Positions 1-12,917 are shown, counted from the stretch's first letter. The stretch: 64,000 nt of DNA from Micromonospora sp. WMMA1363 (GCF_030345795.1 NZ_JAUALB010000001.1:615001-679000); one strand, 5' to 3'. Numbers and translations are program-made. The notes: a model not told the origin generated them from the sequence alone.

Positions 1-3022
<3,022 letters not shown>

Positions 3023-3117
3023 CAAAGCTGCTACGCGTCCACTGTGCAACTCTGGACAAACGAACAACGCCCGCTGGTGGGAACTGGCTGGTTCGTGTTG
3101 TTTGATATGTCGATAGA

Positions 3118-3235
3118 GTTACGGCGGTCATGGCGGAGGGGAAACGCCCGGTTACATTCCGAACCCGGAAGCTAAGCCCTCCAGCGCCGATGGTACTGCA
3201 CCTGGGAGGGTGTGGGAGAGTAGGACACCGCCGGA
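3118..3235 (+). rRNA. 5S ribosomal RNA
   Basis: About 118 nt starting GTTACGGCGGTCATGGCGG and ending GACACCGCCGGAC. The two ends pair as the closing helix, and the internal CCGAACCCGGAAGCTAAG is the classic 5S loop B/C sequence. It follows the 23S gene after about 95 bp with no tRNA in the spacer, the usual actinobacterial 23S-5S arrangement. Ends are accurate to within a few bases. Confidence 0.97.
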
Positions 3236-3243
3236 CAATCTTC

Positions 3244-3281
3244 CAGTCGAGGGCCGCCCCATCCGGGTCGGCCCTCGACTG
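3244..3281 (+). terminator. rRNA operon terminator hairpin
   Basis: A perfect 13-bp stem (CAGTCGAGGGCCG at 3244-3256 paired with 3269-3281) with a 12-nt loop lies 8 bp after the 5S gene. No long T-tract follows, as is common in high-GC actinobacteria. It separates the rRNA operon from the protein gene starting at 3321. Confidence 0.85.
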
Positions 3282-3320
3282 CGTAGCGCCGCAGGTGGCG
3301 CGATCAGGAAGGATGAAGCT

Positions 3321-5540
3321 GTGAGCTCAGGACCGCACGGCGGAGAGCGTCCGCGCCGTCAGGAAGACCGTACGGCTGGCCGTGACGGCGCGCCGCGTAG
3401 CGGCGACCGGCCGTCGTACCGGGATGACCGCGCCAGCGAGCGCCATCGCGGGTACCGGTCCGCGCCACGCGACAGCGACGCCCGGTCTGGCGGCTACCGA
3501 CGGAATGGCGAGGATCAGGGTGGTTTCCGGGACCGGGAGGGTTTCCGGGGTGACCGGCGTGTGGGCGGGTTCCGCTCCGGCGAGTCCCGTGACGGTGGTT
3601 TCCGGGGTGACCGGGACGGTCGTGGCGGTGAGCGTCGCGAGGGTGGTTTCCGGGGTGACCGGGACGGTCGTGGCGGTGAGCGTCGTGACGGTGGTTTCCG
3701 GGGTGATCGGGACGGTCGTGGCGGTGAGCGTCGTGACGGTGGTTTCCGGGGTGATCGGGACGGTCGTGGCGGTGAGCGTCGTGACGGTGGTTTCCGGGGT
3801 GATCGGGACGGTCGTGGCGGTGAGCGTCGTGACGGTGGTTTCCGGGGTGACCGGGACGGTCGTGGCGGTGAGCGTCGTGACGGTGGTTTCCGGGGTGACC
3901 GGCGTGTGGGCGGGTTCCGCTCCGGCGAGTCCCGTGACGGTGGTTTCCGGGGTGACCGGGACGGTCGTGGCGGTGAGCGTCGTGACGGTGGTTTCCGGGG
4001 TGACCGGCGTGTGGGCGGGTTCCGCTCCGGCGAGTCCCGTGACGGTGGTTTCCGGGGTGACCGGGACGGTCGTGGCGGTGAGCGTCGTGACGGTGGTTTC
4101 CGGGGTGACCGGCGTGTGGGCGGGTTCCGCTCCGGCGAGTCCCGTGACGGTGGTTTCCGGGGTGACCGGGACGGTCGTGGCGGTGAGCGTCGCGAGGGTG
4201 GTTTCCGGGGTGACCGGGACGGTCGTGGCGGTGAGCGTCGCGAGGGTGGTTTCCGGGGTGACCGGGACGGTCGTGGCGGTGAGCGTCGCGAGGGTGGTTT
4301 CCGGGGTGATCGGGACGGTCGTGGCGGTGAGCGTCGCGAGGGTGGTTTCCGGGGTGATCGGGACGGTCGTGGCGGTGAGCGTCGCGAGGGTGGTTTCCGG
4401 GGTGATCGGGACGGTCGTGGCGGTGAGCGTCGCGAGGGTGGTTTCCGGGGTGATCGGGACGGTCGTGGCGGTGAGCGTCGCGAGGGTGGTTTCCGGGGTG
4501 ATCGGGACGGTCGTGGCGGTGAGCGTCGTGACGGTGGTTTCCGGGGTGACCGGGGCGGCGACGGTCGGAACCGGCCCGAGGCTCGGACCGACGCGCCGGC
4601 GGCGCCGGAACTGCCCGACGAGGTCGTCGCGGAGGACCTGGACAAGGAGGTCCGGGCGGAACTGCTCTCGCTGGCCAAGCCGGTCGCCGAGAAGGTCGCT
4701 CGGCACCTGGTCGCGACCGGTCAGCTGATCGACGAGGAGCCGGCTGACGCGCTGGCGCACGCCCTCGCGGCCCGCCGGCTCGCCGCCCGCATCGCGGCGG
4801 TCCGGGAGGCGGTCGGCCTGGCGGCGTACCACGCGGGCGAGTGGCAGACGGCGGTGGCCGAGTTGCGGACGTACCACCGGATGACGGGGCTGCAGAGCCA
4901 CCTAGCCGTGCTTGCCGACTGCGAACGGGCCCTCGGCCGTCCGGAGCGGGCGATCGACCTGTTCCGGGGGGCGGACCGCACGGAGCTGGACCAGGCTGTG
5001 GCGGTCGAGTTGCTGATCGTGGCCGCAGGGGCGCGGGGCGACCTCGGCCAGAAGGATGCCGCGGTGGCGATGCTCCAGGTGCCCGAGCTGACAAGTGACG
5101 CGGCCGAGCCGCGGGCGGCCCGGCTGCGCTACGCGTACGCTGACGCGCTGCTCGCGGTCGGCCGGCGCGAGGAGGCCCGCGAGTGGTTCTCCCGCGCGGC
5201 TGAAATCGACGCCGACAACGAGACCGATGCGGCGGAGCGGCTGTTGGAGCTGGACGGTGTGGTGATCGAGGGCGACGACGAGGACGAGGCGGACGCCGAC
5301 GTGACCGACGCCGACGCAACCGCCGAGCCGCCCGCCGCCGTTGACGACGACGGGCCGGCAGGGAGCGCGGAAACGGATGTGAACGGCGCCGAGTTCGTCC
5401 GCACTGACGCCGGTGACCTGGCCGATGACGAGCTCACCGATGCCGAGGCACGGCGGCTCGCCGACCGGGCGGACGACACGGACGGCGTCGAGTCGGCCGT
5501 CGCGGATGGGACCGGCGCGCCGGGCGCCGACACGCGATGA
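3321..5540 (+). CDS. TPR-containing protein with a long Arg/Gly-rich repeat region
   Basis: About 739 aa. I place the start at GTG 3321 behind GGAAGGA at 3307-3313, because the upstream in-frame ATG lies inside the 5S gene. Residues up to about 70 are charged and disordered. Then follow about 16 copies of a 16-residue unit (GGFRGDRDGRGGERRD or E) mixed with four copies of a 19-residue variant ending GGFRSGESRD. This resembles RGG-box RNA-binding tails. From about residue 430 the protein is alpha-helical and resembles tetratricopeptide repeats (AGEWQTAVAELRTY, GRPERAIDLFRGA, GRREEAREWFSRA). The last 90 residues are very acidic. The stop overlaps the start of the phosphatase gene by 4 nt, suggesting coupled translation. 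The function is not established; RNA or ribosome association is inference only. Confidence 0.85.
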   Translation: MSSGPHGGERPRRQEDRTAGRDGAPRSGDRPSYRDDRASERHRGYRSAPRDSDARSGGYRRNGEDQGGFRDREGFRGDRRVGGFRSGESRDGGFRGDRDGRGGERREGGFRGDRDGRGGERRDGGFRGDRDGRGGERRDGGFRGDRDGRGGERRDGGFRGDRDGRGGERRDGGFRGDRDGRGGERRDGGFRGDRRVGGFRSGESRDGGFRGDRDGRGGERRDGGFRGDRRVGGFRSGESRDGGFRGDRDGRGGERRDGGFRGDRRVGGFRSGESRDGGFRGDRDGRGGERREGGFRGDRDGRGGERREGGFRGDRDGRGGERREGGFRGDRDGRGGERREGGFRGDRDGRGGERREGGFRGDRDGRGGERREGGFRGDRDGRGGERREGGFRGDRDGRGGERRDGGFRGDRGGDGRNRPEARTDAPAAPELPDEVVAEDLDKEVRAELLSLAKPVAEKVARHLVATGQLIDEEPADALAHALAARRLAARIAAVREAVGLAAYHAGEWQTAVAELRTYHRMTGLQSHLAVLADCERALGRPERAIDLFRGADRTELDQAVAVELLIVAAGARGDLGQKDAAVAMLQVPELTSDAAEPRAARLRYAYADALLAVGRREEAREWFSRAAEIDADNETDAAERLLELDGVVIEGDDEDEADADVTDADATAEPPAAVDDDGPAGSAETDVNGAEFVRTDAGDLADDELTDAEARRLADRADDTDGVESAVADGTGAPGADTR
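3530..4556 (+). repeat. 48-bp tandem coding repeat array
   Basis: About 1 kb of near-identical tandem 48-bp units (type A, encoding 16 residues) interspersed with four 57-bp type B units. Copies differ mainly by GAC/GAG at the last codon and GAC/GAT early in the unit. The variants occur in runs: a GAT-bearing run near 3708-3810 and a GAG run near 4190-4490. This is what unequal crossing-over or slippage would leave. All unit lengths are multiples of 3, so the reading frame is kept. Confidence 0.9.
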
Positions 5541-6553
5541 CCGACGGGGCGCGGCTGGTCGACGGGTACGCTCTGGTCGTCTTCGACCTGGACGGGGTGA
5601 TCTACCTGATCGACCGGCCGATCCCCGGTGCGGTGCAGGCGGTCGGTCGGTTGCACGACGAGGGACGGGCGGTGGCGTACGCGACGAACAACGCCTCCCG
5701 CCGGTCGAGCGAGGTGGCCGACCTGCTTACCGGCCTGGGCGTCGCCGCCCGACCGGAGGAGGTCCTGACCTCGGCGGTCGCGGCCGCGGAGCTGCTCGGG
5801 AACCGGTACCCGGCGGGCGCGCCGGTTCTGGTGGTCGGTGCCGAGGCGTTGCGCGCCGAGGTCCGCGCGGCCGGGCTCACCCCGGTCGACCGGGCCGAGC
5901 AGTCGCCGGTCGCGGTCATTCAAGGGTACGGGCCGCAGGTCGGCTGGGCCGACCTCGCTGAGGCGGCGGTGGCCGTGCGCGGCGGGGCGGCATGGATCGC
6001 CACCAACACCGATCGGACCCTGCCCAGCGCCCGTGGCCCACTGCCGGGCAACGGCGCCCTGGTGGCCGCTTTGCGGGCCGCGCTCGGCCGGGACCCGGAC
6101 GTGGTGGTGGGCAAGCCGGCGCCGGAGCTGTTCGTGACGGCCGCCCGCCGTGTCGGCGCCGGCCGGACGCTCGTCGTCGGCGACCGGCTGGACACCGACA
6201 TTGAGGGCGCGGTTCGGGCCGGACTGGACAGTCTGCTGGTGCTCACCGGCGTCAGCGACGTCGCGGACCTGTTGGCCGCCCCGCCCGAGCGTCGGCCGAC
6301 GTACGTCTCGCAGGATCTGGCGGGCCTCTTCGACCCCTCGGCCGCGGTGCGGATGTCCGGCGCCCCGCCGGCCGCCGGCTGGTCGGCGGCGCTGCGCGAC
6401 GGGCACGTGGAGCTGTCCGGGGCGGGACATCCACTGGACGCGTTGCCGGCGCTCTGCGCGGCGGCGTGGTCGCTGGCGGAACCGCCGCGGGTACGGGCCA
6501 CCTCGCCCGAGGCCGAGCGGGTGCTGACGGCATTCGGCCTGCCGTCCGCCTGA
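5537..6553 (+). CDS. HAD-superfamily (NagD-like, subclass IIA) phosphatase
   Basis: 338 aa. A phosphohydrolase of the NagD / p-nitrophenylphosphatase type that removes phosphate from small metabolites in the cytosol; the substrate is unknown. HAD motifs are all present: DLDGV with nucleophile Asp17 and Asp19, TNN at 50-52, GKP with Lys193, and GDRLDTD at 215-221. The C2-type cap lies between residues 55 and 190. A C-terminal extension of about 60 residues is less conserved. The ATG at 5537 overlaps the stop of the preceding TPR gene, so the two are likely one operon. The SCP2-like gene downstream is convergent. Confidence 0.9.
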   Translation: MTDGARLVDGYALVVFDLDGVIYLIDRPIPGAVQAVGRLHDEGRAVAYATNNASRRSSEVADLLTGLGVAARPEEVLTSAVAAAELLGNRYPAGAPVLVVGAEALRAEVRAAGLTPVDRAEQSPVAVIQGYGPQVGWADLAEAAVAVRGGAAWIATNTDRTLPSARGPLPGNGALVAALRAALGRDPDVVVGKPAPELFVTAARRVGAGRTLVVGDRLDTDIEGAVRAGLDSLLVLTGVSDVADLLAAPPERRPTYVSQDLAGLFDPSAAVRMSGAPPAAGWSAALRDGHVELSGAGHPLDALPALCAAAWSLAEPPRVRATSPEAERVLTAFGLPSA

Positions 6554-6563
6554 GCACCGGGCG

Positions 6564-6905
6564 TCAGAGCAGCTTGCGGAGCTTCATCAGGTCGAGCGGA
6601 TTCGCCTTGATCGACACCCGTCGGGAGGCTACCGCGCGGGTCACGTCCAGCTCGCCGCGGACGAGGGCGAGCAGGTCGTCGCTGGTGGTGCTTATCGCGA
6701 TCTTTGCCTTCGGGTCGTCGCCGTCGGCCAGGTCCACCAGGCGGCCGTCGGCGATCCGGCTGTGGAACGCCGCGTCCAGGTCGGTGATCCGGCAGGCCAG
6801 GGTGCGGTTCAGGTCGACCCGTTCCCGCACCGCCTCGGCGTTGTGGTCCAGCCGGGCGGCGAGATCCTGCAACGCCTGCCGACACTCGTCCACGCTGGCC
6901 ACCAT
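6564..6905 (-). CDS. SCP2 sterol-binding-domain-like small protein
   Basis: 113 aa, start ATG at 6905. The second half (GRLVDLADGDDPKAKIAIST and VSIKANPLDLMKLRKLL) matches the compact SCP2 fold found as stand-alone proteins in actinobacteria, which bind hydrophobic ligands. It is convergent with the HAD gene, leaving only 10 bp between them, and divergent from the phasin-like gene at 7014. A 17-bp palindrome lies in that divergent interval. No catalytic function is implied. The ligand is unknown. Confidence 0.8.
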   Translation of the reverse strand: MVASVDECRQALQDLAARLDHNAEAVRERVDLNRTLACRITDLDAAFHSRIADGRLVDLADGDDPKAKIAISTTSDDLLALVRGELDVTRAVASRRVSIKANPLDLMKLRKLL

Positions 6906-6938
6906 CGCCCCCTCGCACCCACGCCACGCCACTCCCGG

Positions 6939-6955
6939 CACCGTACCGTACGGTG
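6939..6955. promoter_or_regulatory. Palindrome between divergent genes, candidate operator
   Basis: CACCGTAC-C-GTACGGTG is a perfect 8-1-8 inverted repeat in the 108-bp gap between the SCP2-like gene (minus) and the phasin-like gene (plus). Position and symmetry suit a dimeric repressor site, but no regulator gene is adjacent and no copy was noticed elsewhere in the window. Confidence 0.4.
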
Positions 6956-7013
6956 GATGCCCCTGGGCCCGGTAGCGTGAGGACCGCACACTCCCTCGCG
7001 GAAGGACTCGGGC

Positions 7014-7592
7014 ATGCAGGACGCGTGGCGCGCCTACCTCTCGCTGGCGATGGGCCTGACGGAGGCGCCCCGGAAGAGGGCCCAGGAAGCGGTCCGCCGG
7101 CTGGCCGGTACGGGCGGCGCGACCGCCGCCCAACTCCAGGCGCTCGCCGAGGAGCTGGTGTCCACCAGCGCCGCCAACCGGGAGGCGTTGACCAAGCTTG
7201 TCCGGTTCGAGGTCGACCGGGCGCTCGGCGCCGTGGGGCTGGCCACCGCCGACGAGGTGGTCGAGCTGACCCGGCGGGTGCACGATCTGGAGCGGCAGCT
7301 CCGCGCCGCCGGCGCGTCGGCGGCGGGCGCCGGCGGCGCCGAACCGGCCGTACCGCCCTTCGTGGCAGCCCCCACCACCGCGGTCGGCGCCCCGACCAGG
7401 GACGCCACCGCGACCGGCGAGGCCGCCCCGGCCAAGAAGGCGGTGGCCAAGAAGGCGGTGGCCAAGGAGGCGGTGGCCAAGAAGGCGGTGGCATCCCGGC
7501 CGCCGGCCGAGCTGGCGCCCACCGAGGCCCCTTCCTCCCCACGCCCGGCGAAGAGGGCGCTGCGCAAGCGGCAGCCGGGTGGGGCGGCGTGA
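7014..7592 (+). CDS. Phasin-like protein with Lys/Ala-rich tail
   Basis: 192 aa, ATG 7014 preceded by GGAAGGA. Residues 1-105 form a long amphipathic helical region (AYLSLAMGLTEAPRKRAQEAVRRLAG ... VDRALGAVGLATADEVVELTRRVHDLERQLR) like phasin/PhaF-type proteins, with a coiled-coil end. The rest is disordered and holds four AKKAVA/AKEAVA repeats resembling histone-H1-like, DNA-binding PhaF tails. A granule-associated or nucleoid-associated role is inference. The stop overlaps the next small reading frame. Confidence 0.65.
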   Translation: MQDAWRAYLSLAMGLTEAPRKRAQEAVRRLAGTGGATAAQLQALAEELVSTSAANREALTKLVRFEVDRALGAVGLATADEVVELTRRVHDLERQLRAAGASAAGAGGAEPAVPPFVAAPTTAVGAPTRDATATGEAAPAKKAVAKKAVAKEAVAKKAVASRPPAELAPTEAPSSPRPAKRALRKRQPGGAA

Positions 7593-7884
7593 CGGGCCCG
7601 GCCCGGCCCGGCCCGCCGCCCACCACGCCGGCATCGGGCGTACCGCTGGACGCCCGCCCCGGCGGACCCCGACCGGGACCGCCCGCCGGAGGCCGACCCG
7701 GCCCCGCCCCGGCCCGGGCGGCGATGCGGCGGTGGCCGGCCAGGAGGTGCGGCACCCGGCTGTCGACGCCGCCGTGCAGGCGATGACCAACGCGGCAGGG
7801 CTGCCACCGGCGGACCAGATCGCGCAGTACGAGGCGGCCTACGAGACGCTGCGGGAGACCCTCGCCAGCATCGACCAGTCCTGA
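7579..7884 (+). CDS. Small conserved actinobacterial protein upstream of tlyA; start uncertain
   Basis: Up to 101 aa. The last 50 residues (from VAGQEVRHPAVDAAVQAM to ETLASIDQS) look like a genuine helical protein found just before tlyA in related genomes. The first half reads as low-complexity Pro/Arg-rich sequence. A neighbouring frame in the middle reads more naturally (PADPDRDRPPEADPAP), so the true N-terminus may lie in another frame, with an indel between about 7640 and 7730. The alternative GTG at 7589 is in that other phase. Function unknown. Confidence 0.5.
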   Translation: MGRRDGPGPARPAAHHAGIGRTAGRPPRRTPTGTARRRPTRPRPGPGGDAAVAGQEVRHPAVDAAVQAMTNAAGLPPADQIAQYEAAYETLRETLASIDQS

Positions 7885-7902
7885 GGAGCCGGAGAACCAT
7901 TC

Positions 7903-8760
<858 letters not shown>

Positions 8761-8827
8761 GCGAGCTGGCGAGCCCCGGGGTATGCGGGTCGGTCGACCG
8801 CGCGCTGCCATCGGGATGGCCGGCGCG

Positions 8828-9712
8828 GTGAGCCGGACCGCGTTGTTGGTGACCCACACGGGGCGCAGACGGAGCACCGAGCACGCCCGGGCGGTCGCCG
8901 CCGATCTCATCGCGGCCGGCTTCGTCGTCCGGGTCGTCGCCGAGGAGGCCGACGATCTGGACCTGCCCGGCGTGGTCCCGGTGACCGGCCCGGAGGCCGC
9001 CGAGGGCGCCGAGATCGTCTTCGCCCTCGGCGGGGACGGCACCTTCCTGCGGGCGGCGGAACTGGCTCGGCCGGCGAAGGTGCCGTTGCTCGGTATCAAC
9101 CTGGGCAAGGTCGGTTTCCTCGCCGAGGCTGAGATCGACGACCTCGACACCGCGGTCCGCGACGTCGTGGGCCGCAACTACACGGTGGACGAGCGGCTCA
9201 CCCTCGATGTGACCGCCGAGTTCGACGGCGGCCCGACGATCGAGTCGTGGGCGCTCAACGAGATCAGCGTCGAGAAGGGAGAGCGCGCCCAGATGCTCGA
9301 ACTCCTCGTCGATGTGGACGGCCGGCCACTGTCCCGGTGCGGCTGCGACGGTGTGGTCTGCGCCACGCCCACCGGCTCGACGGCGTACGCGTTCTCCGGC
9401 GGCGGACCCGTGGTCTGGCCGGAGGTGGAGGCACTGCTGTTGGTGCCGATCAGCGCACACGCGCTGTTCAGTCGGCCGCTCGTCACGGCGCCCACGTCCA
9501 CCTTCTCGATCATCGTCGACCCGTTCACCACCCTGGCGGTGCTGTGCTGCGATGGTCGGCGGGTCTACGACCTGCCGCCGGGAGCGCGGGTGACGGTCCG
9601 ACGGGGCAGCCTGCCGGTGCGGATCGTGCGGTTGCGGGCCCGACCGTTCACCGACCGGTTGGTGGCCAAGTTCGACCTGCCCGTGCAGGGTTGGCGTGGC
9701 TCCCGCCGCTGA
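8828..9712 (+). CDS. nadK: NAD kinase
   Basis: About 294 aa from GTG 8828; ATG 8816 and ATG 8783 are in-frame alternatives that add 4 or 15 residues. I prefer 8828 because family proteins begin close to the TALLVTHTGRR strand. It phosphorylates NAD to NADP using ATP or polyphosphate. Signature motifs are GGDGTFLRAA, NEISVEKG and TPTGSTAYAFSGGGP. It lies 67 bp after tlyA on the same strand, as in other actinobacteria, and is followed by recN after about 150 bp. Confidence 0.93.
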   Translation: MSRTALLVTHTGRRRSTEHARAVAADLIAAGFVVRVVAEEADDLDLPGVVPVTGPEAAEGAEIVFALGGDGTFLRAAELARPAKVPLLGINLGKVGFLAEAEIDDLDTAVRDVVGRNYTVDERLTLDVTAEFDGGPTIESWALNEISVEKGERAQMLELLVDVDGRPLSRCGCDGVVCATPTGSTAYAFSGGGPVVWPEVEALLLVPISAHALFSRPLVTAPTSTFSIIVDPFTTLAVLCCDGRRVYDLPPGARVTVRRGSLPVRIVRLRARPFTDRLVAKFDLPVQGWRGSRR

Positions 9713-9860
9713 TGCCTTCATTCCGCTAGCTTTCCCGCGCGATCCGGGCCGACCACGTCCGGTACGCGCGGCACGGTGTTCGACGCCACCCCTGGCGGCG
9801 TGACGACCCGTCCCCGCTCCGGCTGGTCAACGGTCGGGCCCGCGTCTAGTGTCGGGTGCT

Positions 9861-11616
9861 GTGCTGGAAGAGCTGCGCATCACCGGACTCGGCGTCATCG
9901 AGGACACGACGCTGCCGTTGACCGGCGGCATGAACGTCATCACCGGCGAGACCGGCGCGGGAAAGACCATGGTGGTGACCGGCCTTGGTCTGCTCTTCGG
10001 CGGGCGGGCAGACGCCGGCAGGGTCCGGGCCGTGCCCGGCCGTGCGGTGGTCGAGGGCCGGCTCCGGCTGTCCGGTGGCGCTGCCGCCACCGTGCACGCC
10101 CGGATCACCGATGCCGGCGGCGAACCGGACGAAGACGGGTCGGTGCTGCTCAGCCGCACAGTCACGGTCGAGGGCCGGTCCCGTGCCCACGTCGGCGGGC
10201 GAAGTATGCCGGTGTCGATGCTCGCCGAGGTGGGCGAGCAGGCGCTCGCGGTGCATGGCCAGTCCGACCAGTTGCGGTTGCTGCGCCCAGCCGAGCAGCG
10301 CGCCGCGCTGGACCGGTTCGCCGGCTCGGCGCACGAGAAGCTGCTTGACGCGCTGCGTGAGGCGTACGCTCGGTGGCGGTCGGTGGTCGACGAGCTGGCC
10401 GACCGGCGGCGCAACGCGCGCGAGCGTAACCAGGAGGCCGACCTGCTGCGCCTCGGCCTGGACGAGATCACCCGGGTGGACCCGCAGCCGGGGGAGGACG
10501 ACGAGCTTAAGGCGGAGGCGCAGCGGCTTGAGCACGCCGAGGGGCTACGTACCGCGGCGCAGCTCGCCCAGCACTGCGTGGCCGGGGGAGTGGACGCCGC
10601 CGACGACTCACCGGACGCCAGCACGCTGCTCGGGACCGCCCGCCGCACGCTGGAGGGGCAGGCCGGCACCGATCCGGCCCTCGGCGAGCTGGCGGCGCGT
10701 CTGGAGGAGGCGACCACCCTGGTCGCGGACGTCTCCGCGGAACTGTCGGTGTACCTGGCCGGGCTCGACGCCGATCCGGCAAGGTTGCAGGCGCTCTACG
10801 AGCGGCGGGTGGCGCTGCGCGCGCTGACCCGCAAGTACGCCGACGACGTCGACGGGGTGATCGCCTGGGCCGAGCGGGCGCGGGCCCGGTTGTCCGATCT
10901 GGACACCTCCGACGAGCTGCTCGACGAGCTGGACCGGGAGGCGTCCCGGCTGGCCGGTGAGGTCGCCGACCTGGCGGGCCGGGTGTCGGCGTCGCGGCAG
11001 GATGCGGCGACCCGCTTCGCCGCGCAGGTCACCGAGGAACTGGCCGGGCTGGCGATGCCGCACGCACGCGTCGAGGTGGTGGTGCTGCCTCGCCCGATGG
11101 GGAAGAGCGAACCGAGGCTGCCGGTCAACGGCGTCGACGTCGGCGTCGGACCGGACGGCGGCGACGAGGTGGAGATGCGCCTGCTGGCCCACCCGGGCGC
11201 CGTCGCTGCCGTTGCAGCGGGGCGCTTCCGGGGGCGAGCTGTCCCGGGTGATGCTCGCCATCGAGGTGGTCTTCGCTGGCTCGGGCGGCCCGCCCACCCT
11301 CGTCTTCGACGAGGTCGACGCCGGCGTCGGCGGGCGGGCGGCGGTCGAGATCGGCCGCCGGCTGGCTCGGCTGGCCCGCAGTCACCAGGTGCTCGTGGTC
11401 ACCCACCTGCCTCAGGTCGCCGCGTTCGCCGACCGGCACCTGGTGGTGGCGAAGGATACCGGTGGCGCGGTCACCACCAGTGGCGTCCGCGTGGTGGAGG
11501 ACACGGAGCGCGCCCGCGAGCTAGCTCGGATGCTCGCTGGTCTGCCGGATTCGGATCTTGGTATCGCGCACGCGGAGGAGCTGCTGGCGGTGGCGACGCG
11601 GGAGCGGCGGGGGTAG
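9861..11616 (+). pseudogene. recN: DNA repair protein RecN, apparent frameshift
   Basis: RecN is an SMC-like ATPase acting in double-strand-break repair. The start is GTG 9861 (MLEELRITGLGVIED). Walker A GETGAGKT lies at residues 29-36, followed by the long central coiled coil. The frame used from 9861 runs to about 11200, ending DEVEMRLLAHPGA. The conserved C-terminal part (LPLQRGASGGELSRVMLAIE, LVFDEVDAGVGG Walker B, VVTHLPQVAAFAD) continues in another frame to 11616. Relative to an intact gene, two bases (CC) appear missing in GGGCGCCGTCG at 11196-11206. Without the shift the reading frame runs on through steA. This is either a sequencing indel or a recent loss of function, and the rest of the gene is well preserved. 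Confidence 0.88.
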
Positions 11617-11738
11617 AGCGGGGACCGATTGTGACCACAGGCACACCGGCCGGTGCCGTAGTGTGCTTCTCTGGACAGGCGGCCCCGCTCGGGCATGTCG
11701 CGCCGCAGATGCCTGCCTCACATGCCAGGATGGTCACG

Positions 11739-12917
11739 ATGCGTCTACCCACGTTGCGCCGGACCCGGCCCGCGGAGCCGGGGAAAATCGTCGGCACCGC
11801 GCGCCTCGATCGCCGCACCAAACGCCTGGTCGGCCGGCTGCGTCCCGGTGACATCGCGGTCATCGACCACGTCGACCTGGACCGGGTGGCCGCTGACTCA
11901 CTCGTCGCGGTCGGCGTCGTCGCTGTGCTCAATGCCAAGCCGTCGGTGTCCGGCCGCTACCCCAACCTGGGGCCAGAGGTGTTGATCAGTGCTGGCATTC
12001 CGCTCCTCGACGACCTGGGCGAGAGTGTCTTCGAGCAAGTCCGCGAGGGCGACACCGTCCGGATCGAGGGCAACACCGTCTACGTCGGCGACGAGCCGGT
12101 GGCCCACGGCGCCCTGCAGGACACCGAGACCGTGGCGAAGGCCATGGCCGACGCCCGTGAGGGGCTCTCGGTCCAGTTGGAGGCGTTCGCCGCCAACACC
12201 ATGGACTACCTGAAGCAGGAGCGGGACCTACTCCTCGACGGCGTGGGTGTACCGGACATCCGCACCGAGATTCAGGGGCGGCATTGCCTCATCGTGGTCC
12301 GCGGTTACGACTACAAGGCCGACCTGGACGTGCTGCGCCCGTACATCCGGGAGTTCAAGCCGGTGCTGATCGGGGTGGACGGCGGCGCTGACGCCCTGGT
12401 CGAGGCCGGCTACACGCCGGATATGATCGTCGGCGACATGGACTCGGTCACCGACGACGTGCTGCGCTGCGGCGCCGAGGTGATCGTGCACGCCTACCCG
12501 GACGGGCGGGCGCCGGGGCTGGCCCGGGTGAACGGTCTCGGGGTGCCGGCGATCACCTTCCCGGCGGCCGCCACCAGCGAGGACCTCGCGATGCTGCTCG
12601 CCGACGAGAAGGGCGCATCGCTGCTGGTGGCTGTCGGCACCCACGCCACGCTCGTCGAGTTCCTGGACAAGGGCCGGGGCGGCATGGCGTCGACTTTCCT
12701 CACCCGGTTGAAGGTCGGTGGCAAGCTGGTCGACGCCAAGGGCGTCAGCCGGCTCTACCGGCAGAGCATCTCCGGGTCCTCGCTGCTGCTGCTGGTGCTA
12801 TCCGCGATCGCCGCGATGGCCTCGGCCGTGGCGGTCTCCACCGTCGGCAAGGCGTACCTGGGCGTGGTCTCCGAATGGTGGAACAATTTTGTGTTCCAGC
12901 TGGAGCGGTTCTTCTGA
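11739..12917 (+). CDS. steA: SteA-like cytokinetic ring protein
   Basis: 392 aa. SteA of Corynebacterium glutamicum localises to the division septum with SteB and is needed for proper cell separation (family knowledge). The start is ATG 11739, with ATG 11730 as an alternative. The soluble portion contains a thiamin-pyrophosphokinase-like segment (GVDGGADALVEAGYTPDMIVGDMDS). A single C-terminal transmembrane helix (SSLLLLVLSAIAAMASAVAV) lies at about 345-365. The next gene starts 29 bp downstream and encodes the SteB/MctB-like partner. Confidence 0.9.
   Translation: MRLPTLRRTRPAEPGKIVGTARLDRRTKRLVGRLRPGDIAVIDHVDLDRVAADSLVAVGVVAVLNAKPSVSGRYPNLGPEVLISAGIPLLDDLGESVFEQVREGDTVRIEGNTVYVGDEPVAHGALQDTETVAKAMADAREGLSVQLEAFAANTMDYLKQERDLLLDGVGVPDIRTEIQGRHCLIVVRGYDYKADLDVLRPYIREFKPVLIGVDGGADALVEAGYTPDMIVGDMDSVTDDVLRCGAEVIVHAYPDGRAPGLARVNGLGVPAITFPAAATSEDLAMLLADEKGASLLVAVGTHATLVEFLDKGRGGMASTFLTRLKVGGKLVDAKGVSRLYRQSISGSSLLLLVLSAIAAMASAVAVSTVGKAYLGVVSEWWNNFVFQLERFF

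Noticed and set aside
3530..4556. Possible CRISPR array
   Set aside because: Units are directly abutting coding repeats without unique spacers, and no cas genes are present.
3304..5319. Very long open frames on the minus strand and the other plus frames through the repeat array
   Set aside because: The 48-bp unit lacks stops in several frames, so the repetition alone keeps these frames open; the RGG/TPR frame has the start site, coupling and conserved C-terminus.
9849..12917. A single 1022-residue RecN-SteA fusion protein
   Set aside because: The join runs through Arg/Gly-rich out-of-frame sequence, while the true RecN C-terminus is in the neighbouring frame; SteA has its own start at 11739.
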